From assembly GCF_016427535.1 (NCBI RefSeq), contig NZ_JAELXV010000001.1, positions 1,488,001 to 1,552,000 on the forward strand: DNA of 64,000 nt. Direction: 5' to 3'. Shown in pieces: positions 8,442 through 16,739 of the stretch. The notes beneath the pieces are model-generated. The model was not told the DNA's origin. It saw only the letters and a program-made list of their open reading frames with translations, and did not search any database. The translations under genes were made by a program, and so were the position numbers. The DNA is from Hymenobacter sp. BT559. Lineage in GTDB: Bacteria > Bacteroidota > Bacteroidia > Cytophagales > Hymenobacteraceae. Every line of letters begins with the position of its first letter. Within the stretch, counting starts at the first letter, position 1.

Positions 8442-8467
8442 AAAAGCCCCGCCAAGGGCGAGGCTTT
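8442..8467 (-). terminator. terminator of the 44-residue gene
   Basis: A hairpin with GCC/GGC pairing closed by AA and bordered by an A-tract, which gives GGGGCTTTTT on the minus strand. It lies between the small gene ending at 8497 and the FKBP gene. Confidence 0.75.
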
Positions 8468-8496
8468 ACGCGTAAAAATAAATGCAAAATGCAGGC

Positions 8497-8631
8497 TTAC
8501 AAGTAGTGGTGGTCTTCTTCACCCTGAAGCGAGAAGGTCAGATTGAGCGTGGCCAGCCGGGCCGTGAGGTAGCTGAGCGAGCCTAGGCCGCCCAGGAGCA
8601 GTAGCGAGGAGAAGGCAGTTGTCTTTTTCAT
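8497..8631 (-). CDS. 44-residue small membrane or exported protein
   Basis: A short frame starting ATG AAA AAG ACA, giving MKKTTAFSSLLLLGGLGSLS then a polar tail ending QGEEDHHYL. The N-terminus has two lysines followed by a hydrophobic run, as in a signal or single membrane segment. Support for it being real: a TATATTTG promoter box 32 bases upstream (8663-8670) and an intrinsic terminator immediately downstream (8442-8467). No family is recognised. Confidence 0.5.
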   Translation of the reverse strand: MKKTTAFSSLLLLGGLGSLSYLTARLATLNLTFSLQGEEDHHYL

Positions 8632-8662
8632 ACTCGTGGTGACTGAGTGGCTAATGAGCTAG

Positions 8663-8670
8663 CAAATATA
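8663..8670 (-). promoter_or_regulatory. -7 box TATATTTG upstream of the small gene
   Basis: Matches TAnnTTTG exactly on the minus strand. TTTTG occurs 13 bases further up, closer than the usual 18-21, so the -33 element is uncertain. Confidence 0.45.
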
Positions 8671-8722
8671 CGAAAACTACAATCAAAAGTAGTAGGCAAG
8701 CCGACTAAATTTGCGTGCTCGG

Positions 8723-9298
8723 CTAAGCCTGGGCGGCACTAGCCGCCTCAGCGGCATTCTCTTGCATTTGGGTCAGGTGGCGGCGGGCGTGTTGGGCCAG
8801 AAAGTAAGCGTATTCATATACGTTGAGCTTGCCTAGGTCATTCACGCTCATAGTAGTTTGGTGCAGCAGGCCTTCTCCATTGGGCAGTTGGTCGAGGTAC
8901 CCTAGGGCTTGGCCCAGCTGGTCGCGCAGCTGCTGCCGAATAGCGGGCAGCAACCGCTGGTTGAGGTGGGGCTGCATGTGGTCGGGCCGCGCCCAGGTAA
9001 AGCCGTGCAGCACCCCAATTGCCGCCAACTTCTGGTTGGGAAATTGGTAGGTGGCCAGCTCCGCAGCTAAGTCGCGGCCTTGAGTGTTGGCTAAGGCCTT
9101 GGCAGTGCCTTTCTCAATCAGAATGAGTAGGTAGTGATTGGCAAGGCCAATGTGGGCCAAGACTTCATCAATAGTCCAGCCTAGGTCGGCTGGCCGGTAT
9201 GCCCGTAGCACCGCCGGCTGGTCGAATCAAGCATCGACCAAAGCGAACGTTTCGGTCAGGTAGCTTTGCAGTTCAGCGAGTAGGCTGGTGATAGTCAT
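8723..9298 (-). pseudogene. DinB-like protein gene broken by in-frame TGA
   Basis: DinB/YfiT-like four-helix proteins are putative metal-dependent thiol transferases or damage-inducible proteins. The open part (8723-9211) reads AYRPADLGWTIDEVLAHIG ... HARRHLTQMQ, the family's usual helix-1-to-end core with the C-terminal HxxxH. The natural start is ATG at 9298 (MTITSLLAELQSYLTETFAL), in the same frame but separated by TGA at 9227-9229 (codon 24). One base change explains it. Either the gene is freshly inactivated, the base is a sequencing error, or a truncated protein starts at GTG 9211. Confidence 0.75.
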
Positions 9299-9326
9299 GT
9301 GCGTGGCGGCAAAAGGTGTGCAGTTG

Positions 9327-9782
9327 CTAGCTAGAGTGGTCGGCCACAATGACCCACTGACCACCTAAGCGCCGAAAAATCAGCAGAAACTGGCCCTGCA
9401 GGTCGCCCGCAGCCGCACCGGGCCGCGCTAGGTGCCAGTGCCCTACCACCTGTGCCACGTCGGCTGAGACCGGCGTGATGCGCAACTGACTAAAATCGAG
9501 CTGCCCCATCTGGGTGAGGTCGGGGTAACTTTTGCGGTAGTTATCGAGAGTAGGTTGCCAGCCGTAGGTAGGGCCGCTCTTCCCGATAAACACCACCGAA
9601 TCGGAGCGCCAGTAGCCTGCCATGAATGTGGTAAGGTCGCCCTTGTTCCAGGCAGCAACCTGGGTCGCTAGCACCTTGGCAATGGCTTGGCGAGTGGCGG
9701 CCGGGGTAGGTGCTGGGGGCGCCGCGTAGGAAGTTGCGCTCAAGAAAAAGCTTAAAGCGAGGGTAGGCAACAATCTGTTCAT
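9327..9782 (-). CDS. secreted SnoaL/DUF4440-like protein
   Basis: A 151-residue protein with a signal peptide (MNRLLPTLALSFFLSATSYA) followed by one NTF2-like fold domain: VLATQVAAWNKGDLTTFMAGY, a W/Y-rich centre and a closing strand pair GQFLLIFRRLGGQWVIVADH. This pattern is that of DUF4440/SnoaL-like proteins, which are often small-molecule binding or catalytic, role unknown here. It stands alone in the same orientation as the broken DinB gene downstream. Confidence 0.8.
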   Translation of the reverse strand: MNRLLPTLALSFFLSATSYAAPPAPTPAATRQAIAKVLATQVAAWNKGDLTTFMAGYWRSDSVVFIGKSGPTYGWQPTLDNYRKSYPDLTQMGQLDFSQLRITPVSADVAQVVGHWHLARPGAAAGDLQGQFLLIFRRLGGQWVIVADHSS

Positions 9783-9908
9783 GGAATGTTTATGAAGTGG
9801 CGAAGCTAATGTAGTGGTCCAAGCAAGCTAGGTGTTGCACAGGCAATACTTCACGCCGCCGGTCCTTTGCCACCTAGGTCCCTGCCGCAAGCGCGGAATT
9901 GCTGAAGC

Positions 9909-10706
9909 TTAGTTATTGAGCAAGGTTGCCACGTAAGCCGACCCGCCCAGCGAGCGCATTTTGCGCAGCACGCGCAGTTGCTTGGCCCGGGCCTGCGGCC
10001 CCGGCTGGCCGGCCCGGAAGCGCAGCGGATTGGGCAGCACGCCGGCCAGCAGGGCGGCCTCGGGCGGGCTGAGGCTACGGGCCGGTTTGTGAAAATAGCG
10101 CTGGCTAGCGGCCTCCACGCCGAAGGTGCAGTCGCCCATTTCGGCCACGCTCAGGTACATCTCCATAATGCGGCGCTTGCTCCAGAGCGTTTCGATGAGG
10201 ATGGTAAAGTACGCTTCGGCGGCCTTGCGCACGTAGGAGCGGCCATGCCAGAGAAAGACATTTTTGGCTACCTGCTGCGAGATGGTGGAGCCGCCGCGCA
10301 CGGGCTTTCCCTCGGCGCGGTTCCAGTTGTACTTCGCCGCACTCCACATGCCATCCAGGTCAAAGCCATGGTGCAGCAAAAAGCGCTGGTCTTCGGAGGC
10401 CACCACGGCCAGGGGCACGCTGGGTGCCACCTCATCGAGGGTGCTGAAGCGGTAGCCCACGTGGCGCGGGTCGGCCTGAATGCCGTAGTAGCCTAGGCCC
10501 ACCGGTGCGTGGGCGCGGCGGTCGAGCATGAGCCAAGTGGCGGGCGGCGGCACCCAGCGGTACACCAGTACCCAGGCCACCGAAACCAGAAACAGGGCCG
10601 CCGCCGTTTGCAGGCTCACGCGCACCACGGTGCGCCAAGAGGGAATAAGATTTTGTACAGCTTGGGCCAAAACGTGGGGCGAAAGGAGATAAAGAGCGAG
10701 CGGCAA
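9909..10706 (-). CDS. mtgA: monofunctional peptidoglycan transglycosylase
   Basis: Polymerises lipid II into glycan strands at the inner membrane. The 265-residue protein has one N-terminal membrane helix (about 28-50) and a GT51 domain with the catalytic Glu in VVASEDQRFLLHHGFD, the GGSTISQQVAKN motif, RSYVRKAAEAY and IMEMYLSVAEMG. No transpeptidase domain follows, so it is the monofunctional type. It sits 36 bases after the App1-type gene in the same direction and may be co-transcribed. An internal start closer to the membrane helix is possible. Confidence 0.93.
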   Translation of the reverse strand: MPLALYLLSPHVLAQAVQNLIPSWRTVVRVSLQTAAALFLVSVAWVLVYRWVPPPATWLMLDRRAHAPVGLGYYGIQADPRHVGYRFSTLDEVAPSVPLAVVASEDQRFLLHHGFDLDGMWSAAKYNWNRAEGKPVRGGSTISQQVAKNVFLWHGRSYVRKAAEAYFTILIETLWSKRRIMEMYLSVAEMGDCTFGVEAASQRYFHKPARSLSPPEAALLAGVLPNPLRFRAGQPGPQARAKQLRVLRKMRSLGGSAYVATLLNN

Positions 10707-10742
10707 AGTTCGGGCAAGGCCTGCGGGCCGCCAAACCCGGTA

Positions 10743-11891
10743 TTAGTCCTCCCGGCTGGCGGCGACCACTTGCGCTAGCCCCTCGGCCGTGATGAGCCCT
10801 AGGTCGGCCGCATGCTTGGCGGCGGCTGTGTAGTCGGGCACTACCACTAGCTCTACCTTGCCTTCGGCGCGCAGGGCGTCGGCCACTGGTGTCACCAGGG
10901 CGGTGCGGGCGGGCACACCCACATCGCGGATGTAAATAACCAGGATGCGGCCTGGGTATTGGCGCGCCACCTCAGCGTAGATGTCAGCGTCGTGCTGCCC
11001 GCTGTCGCCCAGCAAGATAAAAGGCAGGTCGGGGTAGGTGTCTAGCAGCTGCTTGATTTCGCGCAGCTTGTGGCCGTGGTGCAGCGAGTCGTTGCTAGAG
11101 GCTACTTCGCCAGGGCGCAGGGCTGGGGCCCGCAGCAGCGAGTCGCGCAGCAGCATGGGCCCCAGCGGAATGCCACGCAGCCGCAAGAAGTCTTCCAGTA
11201 CGTCGTACAGGTTCCAGGGCGAGGAGCTGACGTAGAAAAACGGGTTGTCGGGCCGCCCGCTTTGCCCGTGCTGCAAGGCTTGGTAGAAGGCCGCCACGCC
11301 CGCCAGCGGCTCGTGCGAGTGAGCATTGCGGAAAAGCACCGTGCGCAGCATCCGCAGCATGTGCGTGGCGCGCGTCACTATTACGGTATCGTCGAGGTCC
11401 GAAATAACCCCGAACTCGGCCGTGGTAGGCGGGATGAGCACCTGCGCCGTAGCCCGCACCGCCCCGTGCAGCCCCCGAAAGCGGTGCGGCAGTTGGCTCA
11501 GCTGCACCGGCACCGGGTGCCAGAGGTAGTCGCGGGCGGCGGGCAGCTCGGGCGGGTCGAGGGCCAGCGTGAAGTAGCCGCCCTTGTCGGTGGTGACGTA
11601 GGTATCGAGCCCGCCTGGCATGGTCACCAGAATGCGGGCGCCGGCTATCTCGCGGCTGTTGAAGCGCCGGTACATCGCCTGGAAATTGCGCCAGGGCGAA
11701 TCGGCCTCGGTTTGGGGCGTGAGGCCACGGTCGGCCAGCAAGCGCCCTTTCAAGTAAAAGCGGTGCGGCGTGCCGTAGCTGCGATACGCATCGAGGTGCA
11801 GGGGGCGCAGGCGACCTAGGCGGGCCGCCGTGCGCGTGACCAGCGCATCGGCCCAGTCGAGGGCATCCGAAAACCAAAGGCCTAACTCCAT
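10743..11891 (-). CDS. App1-type phosphatidate phosphatase domain protein
   Basis: Carries the App1/DUF2183 catalytic domain, a haloacid-dehalogenase-type phosphatase first defined in yeast phosphatidate phosphatase App1. The nucleophile motif DLDDTV follows a beta-sandwich-like N-terminal half (to about residue 160); later motifs FFYVSSSPWNLYDVL and LLGDSGQHDADIY match HAD motifs II and IV. Bacterial members are not well studied; a lipid phosphate substrate is inferred. The 382-residue length is normal. Co-directional with mtgA, which fits an envelope role. Confidence 0.85.
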   Translation of the reverse strand: MELGLWFSDALDWADALVTRTAARLGRLRPLHLDAYRSYGTPHRFYLKGRLLADRGLTPQTEADSPWRNFQAMYRRFNSREIAGARILVTMPGGLDTYVTTDKGGYFTLALDPPELPAARDYLWHPVPVQLSQLPHRFRGLHGAVRATAQVLIPPTTAEFGVISDLDDTVIVTRATHMLRMLRTVLFRNAHSHEPLAGVAAFYQALQHGQSGRPDNPFFYVSSSPWNLYDVLEDFLRLRGIPLGPMLLRDSLLRAPALRPGEVASSNDSLHHGHKLREIKQLLDTYPDLPFILLGDSGQHDADIYAEVARQYPGRILVIYIRDVGVPARTALVTPVADALRAEGKVELVVVPDYTAAAKHAADLGLITAEGLAQVVAASRED

Positions 11892-12015
11892 CTGACAAAC
11901 CTACGCCCGACGAGGGTTTTCTGGCCTCATGGTGGGGGTTTCTTGCTGTGCTTACTCTCCTTTAAATGCAGAATTACGTAAGCCTCTTTACTTAATATTC
12001 TTCTGCTCCGCGTCC

Positions 12016-13134
12016 ATGCCCACCGCCACCCACGCCGCTCCCCGCCCCAAAACCCGCAAAAAGCACTTGGCTCCGCTGCCCGACCTCGCTGCGCACGAAC
12101 TCTACAAAGACCCCGCCCGCCAAGCCGAGCTGGCTGGCTTGCACTACGGCACCGATGCTGGCCCCGGCCTGCGCCGGGAGGCCGCCGCGGGCAAAGGCGA
12201 GTTTCAGTACTTCGATGCGAAGGGCCACGTAATCAAAGATGCCAAGACGCTGGACCGCATTCACAGCTTCGTGATTCCGCCGGCCTGGACGGAGGTGTGG
12301 ATTGCGCCCGACCCCATGCTGCACTTGCAGGTGACGGGCCACGATGCGGCCGGCCGCAAGCAGTACCGCTACCATCCGGCCTGGGACGCCGCCCGCTCGC
12401 TCACCAAGTTTTCGCGCTTGCTGGCCTTTGGGCAGAAGCTCGGCGCCCTGCGCCAGCAGCTTAAAAAAGACCTTGACCGCCCCGACCTCGACCGCGATAA
12501 AGTCGTGGCCCTGGTACTTACGCTCATGGACCAGTCGTTCATTCGCATTGGCAACGAAGAGTATGCCAAGAAGAACAAAAGCTACGGCCTGAGCACGCTG
12601 CTCGACAAGCACGTGAAAATTGACGGGGCCGACTTGCGCTTTTCCTTCGTTGGCAAAAAAGGCGTACCCCACGACGTGACCCTGCACGACCAGAAGCTGG
12701 CCCGCCTAGTGCGCAAGTGCAAGGAGATTCCCGGCCAGCACCTGTTTCAGTTCTACGGAGCCGATGGTCACCGTCACCCCCTAGAGTCGGGCCACGTAAA
12801 CGAGTACTTGCATCGGCACACCGGACTAGCCCTGTCGGCCAAGGACTTTCGCACCTGGGGCGGCACCGTCAAGATGGTGAGCTGCCTCGAAGCCGTGCTG
12901 CACGCCGAACCCGACCTAGGGCCTGAAAAAGTGATACGCAAGGCCGTAAAGGAGGTGGCCACCAACCTAGGTAACACGCCTACTGTGTGCTCCAAATATT
13001 ACATTCACCCGCAGGTGGTCGAGCTATTCAAGTCGGGCAAGCTCATCGAGTACCTGCGCCGCCATGATGCTGACCCCGCCGACCAAGACGAACTCTCGCC
13101 CGTCGAGCACCTCGTGCTAGAAATGCTGGCGTAA
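12016..13134 (+). CDS. DNA topoisomerase IB (poxvirus-like)
   Basis: Relaxes supercoils by transient 3'-phosphotyrosyl cleavage. The start at 12016 (MPTATHAAPRPKTRK) is preferred over an ATG-like start 29 codons upstream, whose extension looks non-coding. Visible: the N-terminal domain (DRIHSFVIPPAWTEVWIAPD, GRKQYRYHP), catalytic-domain motifs MDQSFIRIGNEEYAKKN, FVGKKG, FRTWGGT, and the active-site Tyr329 in CSKYYIHP. Length of 372 residues fits bacterial TopIB. No partner genes are adjacent. Confidence 0.94.
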   Translation: MPTATHAAPRPKTRKKHLAPLPDLAAHELYKDPARQAELAGLHYGTDAGPGLRREAAAGKGEFQYFDAKGHVIKDAKTLDRIHSFVIPPAWTEVWIAPDPMLHLQVTGHDAAGRKQYRYHPAWDAARSLTKFSRLLAFGQKLGALRQQLKKDLDRPDLDRDKVVALVLTLMDQSFIRIGNEEYAKKNKSYGLSTLLDKHVKIDGADLRFSFVGKKGVPHDVTLHDQKLARLVRKCKEIPGQHLFQFYGADGHRHPLESGHVNEYLHRHTGLALSAKDFRTWGGTVKMVSCLEAVLHAEPDLGPEKVIRKAVKEVATNLGNTPTVCSKYYIHPQVVELFKSGKLIEYLRRHDADPADQDELSPVEHLVLEMLA

Positions 13135-13146
13135 ATATAAAGCAGT

Positions 13147-13214
13147 GAGCAATAAATAAGGAGCCATGAGCAGGCTGCATACTGGCACTGCTCATGGCTC
13201 CTTATTTGTTGCTC
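13147..13214. repeat. inverted repeat between convergent genes
   Basis: 27-base arms (13147-13173 and 13188-13214) differ at one position and surround a 14-base loop. The arms contain GGAGCCATGAGCAG and GAGCAATAAATAAG. Lies between the 3' ends of the topoisomerase and the kinase-like lipoprotein gene, so it may also act as a bidirectional terminator. Confidence 0.8.
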
Positions 13215-13222
13215 CTTGAAAG

Positions 13223-14806
13223 CTATTCGTCGGCCAGACGGTCGTAATTTTCGAAGGCTTCCTTCTCGGTGCGGGGGCGGGGTACGTCGAGGTTGCCGTT
13301 GGCTTCTTGACTAAATTCAACCCTAGGCGCGTTGGCGGGGCGCACTACGTCTTGGTCGGCGCCTCCGTGCAGCACCAGCGGCATGCCCCGGCCGGTTATT
13401 TCAAAAGTATCGTTGCCGCCCAGGCCCTCCAGGGTCAGCCGGCGCGTTTCTTTGCTGAAGTAGGTGCGCTGAAAATAAAGCGAATCGGCCCCTAGGGCCC
13501 GGCTGTAGATGCGCACGGTAGTAGAGTCGGGGGTGCGCTGCACCTGAAAAAAATCGGGCTGGTCGGTGCCGGCCACAATGGGCTGGCGGGCCTTCAGCAG
13601 GTAGTACTTGCGGGCCACGGCGGGCAGCTGGTCGCGGCGATGCTTCAGGTCGCGGAGCAGGCGCTTGCCTGCATGGGCATACACGGGCGGGGGCAGGCGG
13701 TGCACGGCGCGGGCCAAGGTTGAGTCGGGCAGGTGCTGCTGCACGTAGCGCGCCGCTTGGTCGAAGTCGCGGCGCGTGAGCTCGGGCATGCCGCGCTGGT
13801 CTACGAAGCGGCCCTGGCCGGTGAGGGCCTTCACATCGTGAATCCGCTTCTTGAACGTAACCAAATGGCGTACCGTGAACTTGCGCGTGCCCAGCCAGCC
13901 TACCAGCCCGTCCGAAACGCGGTAAAACGTTTGGTCACGGTCTTTGGGCACGGGCGCGTAGCGGCGGCGGGTGGGGTGGGCCGGGTCGGGCAGCACGGCC
14001 CACTGCCATTGCCCAGAGTGGCGGTCCCAGTCGCCAATGAGTACATCAAGCAGACGCGCCCGCAGCAGGGCCTGCTGGTCGGGTCGGTCGGCAGGGCTAG
14101 CGTAAATGCGCTTACGCATATCCTCGTCGCTGATAAACTCCCGCGCTTGGGGAAGCAGCGGCGAGCTGACCTGCTTGCCGTTGTACTTCTCTTCTAGCAG
14201 CACCATTTTGCCGCGCAGGCGCTCATTGGCATCGTCCACCGTAAACCTCGTTTCGGAAGAATCGACGTAGAAAATGCGTGGGTGCGTGTGCGGCACCCCC
14301 AGCGCCTGGGCCAGCGGCGGCACTACCAGGGCCCCGTAGGGGTTGCCGGCCGAAGTGCCATCGCGCAAGGCATTAGTCACAAAGGTTTTTTGATAAAACT
14401 TGGGTAAGATGCGTGCGGGGTCTTTATCGAGCGAGCGCAGCGCGTAGGTGCGGCCATCGGCCGCCGTCAGCGTTAGGCTGGTGCTCTGAAAGCCACCGCC
14501 CAGCTTAGTAGGCTTCAGGGGGCCCGCGTCCTTATCGGCCGAGGCGAGCCGAAATACGGGTACCCGCACTGGCGTCGCCCACAGCGCCCGGTGGTGCGGC
14601 CCCATAAAGCGCCTGAAAAGCCAGCCGTGCTGATTGTAGTGGCGGCCTGCCGTGGCCCACACGCTATCGGCCGAGGCCTGGCGGGCAGGTGCTACCGACT
14701 GTGGGCGCACCTGCGCATCGGACTGAAAAAAATCCTTGCGCGCACAACCTGTAGTAATGCTTAGCGCCAGACTACAATAAAAAAAAGAAAATGTAAAAGA
14801 GCGCAA
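13223..14806 (-). CDS. lipoprotein with kinase-like GDWDRH/DRD motifs
   Basis: No proven function known to me. A lipoprotein signal ends at Cys21 (ITTGC). The body (about 95-320) contains LRSLDKD (Lys128), LLEEKYNG (Glu205/206), LIGDWDRHSGQWQW (Asp259, Asp261, His263, Gln266) and VPKDRDQTF (Asp289, Asp291). This order resembles Lys-hinge-catalytic-loop-metal-Asp of Fam20/HipA-type kinases; that reading is inference. In other Bacteroidota the same block occurs in large metallophosphoesterase/outer-membrane proteins. The C-terminal GLGGNDTFEI...LHGGADQDVV resembles glycine-rich calcium-binding repeats. It is divergent from a paralogue at 15001. Confidence 0.7.
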   Translation of the reverse strand: MRSFTFSFFYCSLALSITTGCARKDFFQSDAQVRPQSVAPARQASADSVWATAGRHYNQHGWLFRRFMGPHHRALWATPVRVPVFRLASADKDAGPLKPTKLGGGFQSTSLTLTAADGRTYALRSLDKDPARILPKFYQKTFVTNALRDGTSAGNPYGALVVPPLAQALGVPHTHPRIFYVDSSETRFTVDDANERLRGKMVLLEEKYNGKQVSSPLLPQAREFISDEDMRKRIYASPADRPDQQALLRARLLDVLIGDWDRHSGQWQWAVLPDPAHPTRRRYAPVPKDRDQTFYRVSDGLVGWLGTRKFTVRHLVTFKKRIHDVKALTGQGRFVDQRGMPELTRRDFDQAARYVQQHLPDSTLARAVHRLPPPVYAHAGKRLLRDLKHRRDQLPAVARKYYLLKARQPIVAGTDQPDFFQVQRTPDSTTVRIYSRALGADSLYFQRTYFSKETRRLTLEGLGGNDTFEITGRGMPLVLHGGADQDVVRPANAPRVEFSQEANGNLDVPRPRTEKEAFENYDRLADE

Positions 14807-15000
14807 AGTCGAAGCAATAGTAGCGGTGGAATAAGCCGCAAGGCATTTTACTACTTCAACGCAGGCCAGCCGGAAAAGATAAGCTAATCTGCTAGCGGCA
14901 ACCCCGACCCGCTAACTGCGCTATAAAGCGGGCCCAGCGCCGCCCGCCGGCCGCTCTGCCTGGGCCAAGCGAGTTAATAAGCCAGTGTCAGGTTAAGCTA

Positions 15001-16617
15001 GTGGTTGGTAGCAAAGTTTATGACGTAAGGAAGGGCTGGCTGACGCTGCTAGGTGCGCTGCTGAGCGGGGGATTTCTGGCCGCGTGCAGCGAGCCAACCG
15101 CTTCGGTTAGCGCAGCCGACCGCCCGGTATTCGGGCCTGACTCGGCCTGGGTGCGGGTGGCGGCAGGGGCGCACTATGCCCAGCGCGGCTGGTGGTGGCA
15201 GCGGCTGTGGGGCCAACACTACCGCCAGCTGTGGGCCACGCCCGTAACGGCCCCCGTACTGCGCCTAGGGGCCGCCGAGCTGCTGCCTGTGCAAGTGGGC
15301 GGCAGTTTCCAAACTAATACCCTGCGTCTGCACACCGCCGATGGCCGCACCTTTGTGCTGCGCTCGGTCGACAAAGACTTGAGCCGCAGCCTGAACACCG
15401 GCTTAAGCCGCTTGGTGGCGCCCGTGCTGCGCGACCAAACCTGCGCCGCACCACCTTATGGGGCGTACATCGCGGCGGTGCTGGCCGAGGCGGCGGGCGT
15501 GTACCACACCAACCCGCGCCTGGTCTACCTGCTGCCCGACACGGTGCTGGGTTCTTTTCGAGCACAGTTTCGGCCCGCGCTCTACCTGCTAGAAGAGCGC
15601 CCCGACCGCAACCAGGCCCACGCCCCGAGCTTTGGGGGCGCGCGCCTAGTAATGGGCTCGGAGCAAATGCTGCGCACCGTATTGGCCCGGCCCACGGCCC
15701 ACGTAGCGGCCCGCGCCTACCTGCGCGCCCGGCTGCTCGACCTTTTGGTGGGCGACTGGAGCCGCCGCGCCGACCAGTGGCGCTGGGCCGCCTTTGCCAA
15801 AGGGGGCGACCTAGAGCTGCGGCCCATTCCGCGCGACCGTGACCAAGCCTTTTTTCGCTTCGATGACGGCTGGCTCACGCGGGCCTTGTCGTGGGTGCGG
15901 CCCCGCTACCAAACCTTTGATGCGACCCCCACGCTGGCGCAAGTCGACCCACTTACCGTCACGGCCCGCCCGCTCGACGAAACGGTGTTGTCTCTGCTGC
16001 CCGAAGCAGTTTTTCGGGCCGAAGCTGACTCGCTGGCGCGGCGCCTGACCGATTCGGTGTATGCCCAGGCTCTGCGCACTGTGCCGCCCGAGGTGCGCCC
16101 ACGCATGACGCACGAGCTACTGCCCGCCCTGCGCGTGCGGCGGGGGCTGCTGCCCGCGGCGGCAGCCCGCTACTTCCGCGCCCTGCAAGTAGATGCTGCC
16201 GTGATAGGTAGCGATGCCGCCGAGCGCTTTGTGGTGCAGGCAGCAGGCCCGGGCCGTGTGCACCTGCAGGTATGGGCCCAGCGCCCAACGCGCCCCGACA
16301 GCCTCTTGGGCGAGCAGCACTACGACGTAGCCCACACGCGCCGGCTGCGCATCTATGGCCTGGGGGGCAACGACCAATTTGAGCTGCGCGGGCACCTAGC
16401 GCCGGGCTTCGCAGTGTGGCTAGATGGGGGCGCGGGCACCAATCGCTTTGTGCAGCTGGCGCCTGCTACCGGTGGCCTAGGCCTGCGGGTGTACACAGGG
16501 CCCCACGACCAGCGGCAGCTTAGCCCGGCTGTGCACGTGCGGCCTTTGCCTGCTGCGAGCCGCAATGCGGCCAGTTGGGTGGCCACGTACTATCGGCTTC
16601 GGCTTGGTAGTCGATGA
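15001..16617 (+). CDS. paralogous lipoprotein with degenerate kinase-like motif
   Basis: Paralogue of the gene at 13223-14806, transcribed away from it. Lipobox LAAC (Cys29) follows a hydrophobic signal. Shared blocks: VGGSFQTNTLRLHTADGRTF, LRSVDKD (Lys125), YLLEERPDR (Glu198/199), LLVGDWSRRADQWRW, IPRDRDQAFF (Asp279, Asp281) and GLGGNDQFELRG. The loop reads WSRR where the partner has WDRH, so the putative catalytic Asp and His are replaced by Ser254 and Arg256, as in a pseudo-enzyme. Start is GTG; no ATG precedes the signal peptide. 538 residues. Confidence 0.7.
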   Translation: MVGSKVYDVRKGWLTLLGALLSGGFLAACSEPTASVSAADRPVFGPDSAWVRVAAGAHYAQRGWWWQRLWGQHYRQLWATPVTAPVLRLGAAELLPVQVGGSFQTNTLRLHTADGRTFVLRSVDKDLSRSLNTGLSRLVAPVLRDQTCAAPPYGAYIAAVLAEAAGVYHTNPRLVYLLPDTVLGSFRAQFRPALYLLEERPDRNQAHAPSFGGARLVMGSEQMLRTVLARPTAHVAARAYLRARLLDLLVGDWSRRADQWRWAAFAKGGDLELRPIPRDRDQAFFRFDDGWLTRALSWVRPRYQTFDATPTLAQVDPLTVTARPLDETVLSLLPEAVFRAEADSLARRLTDSVYAQALRTVPPEVRPRMTHELLPALRVRRGLLPAAAARYFRALQVDAAVIGSDAAERFVVQAAGPGRVHLQVWAQRPTRPDSLLGEQHYDVAHTRRLRIYGLGGNDQFELRGHLAPGFAVWLDGGAGTNRFVQLAPATGGLGLRVYTGPHDQRQLSPAVHVRPLPAASRNAASWVATYYRLRLGSR

Positions 16618-16739
16618 GGAAATACCAGAAACTTAAACCCAATAAATGCAGCTAGGTAGGCTAATGTAGTTGAAGATATACTTCTAACTAAAAGTGACCT
16701 AATGCAATAGTCCAACACGCTATTAGCGCGAGTCTCACC

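Noticed and set aside
11070-11819. 249-codon frame antisense to the App1-type gene
   Set aside because: Shadow of a gene with clear catalytic motifs on the other strand.
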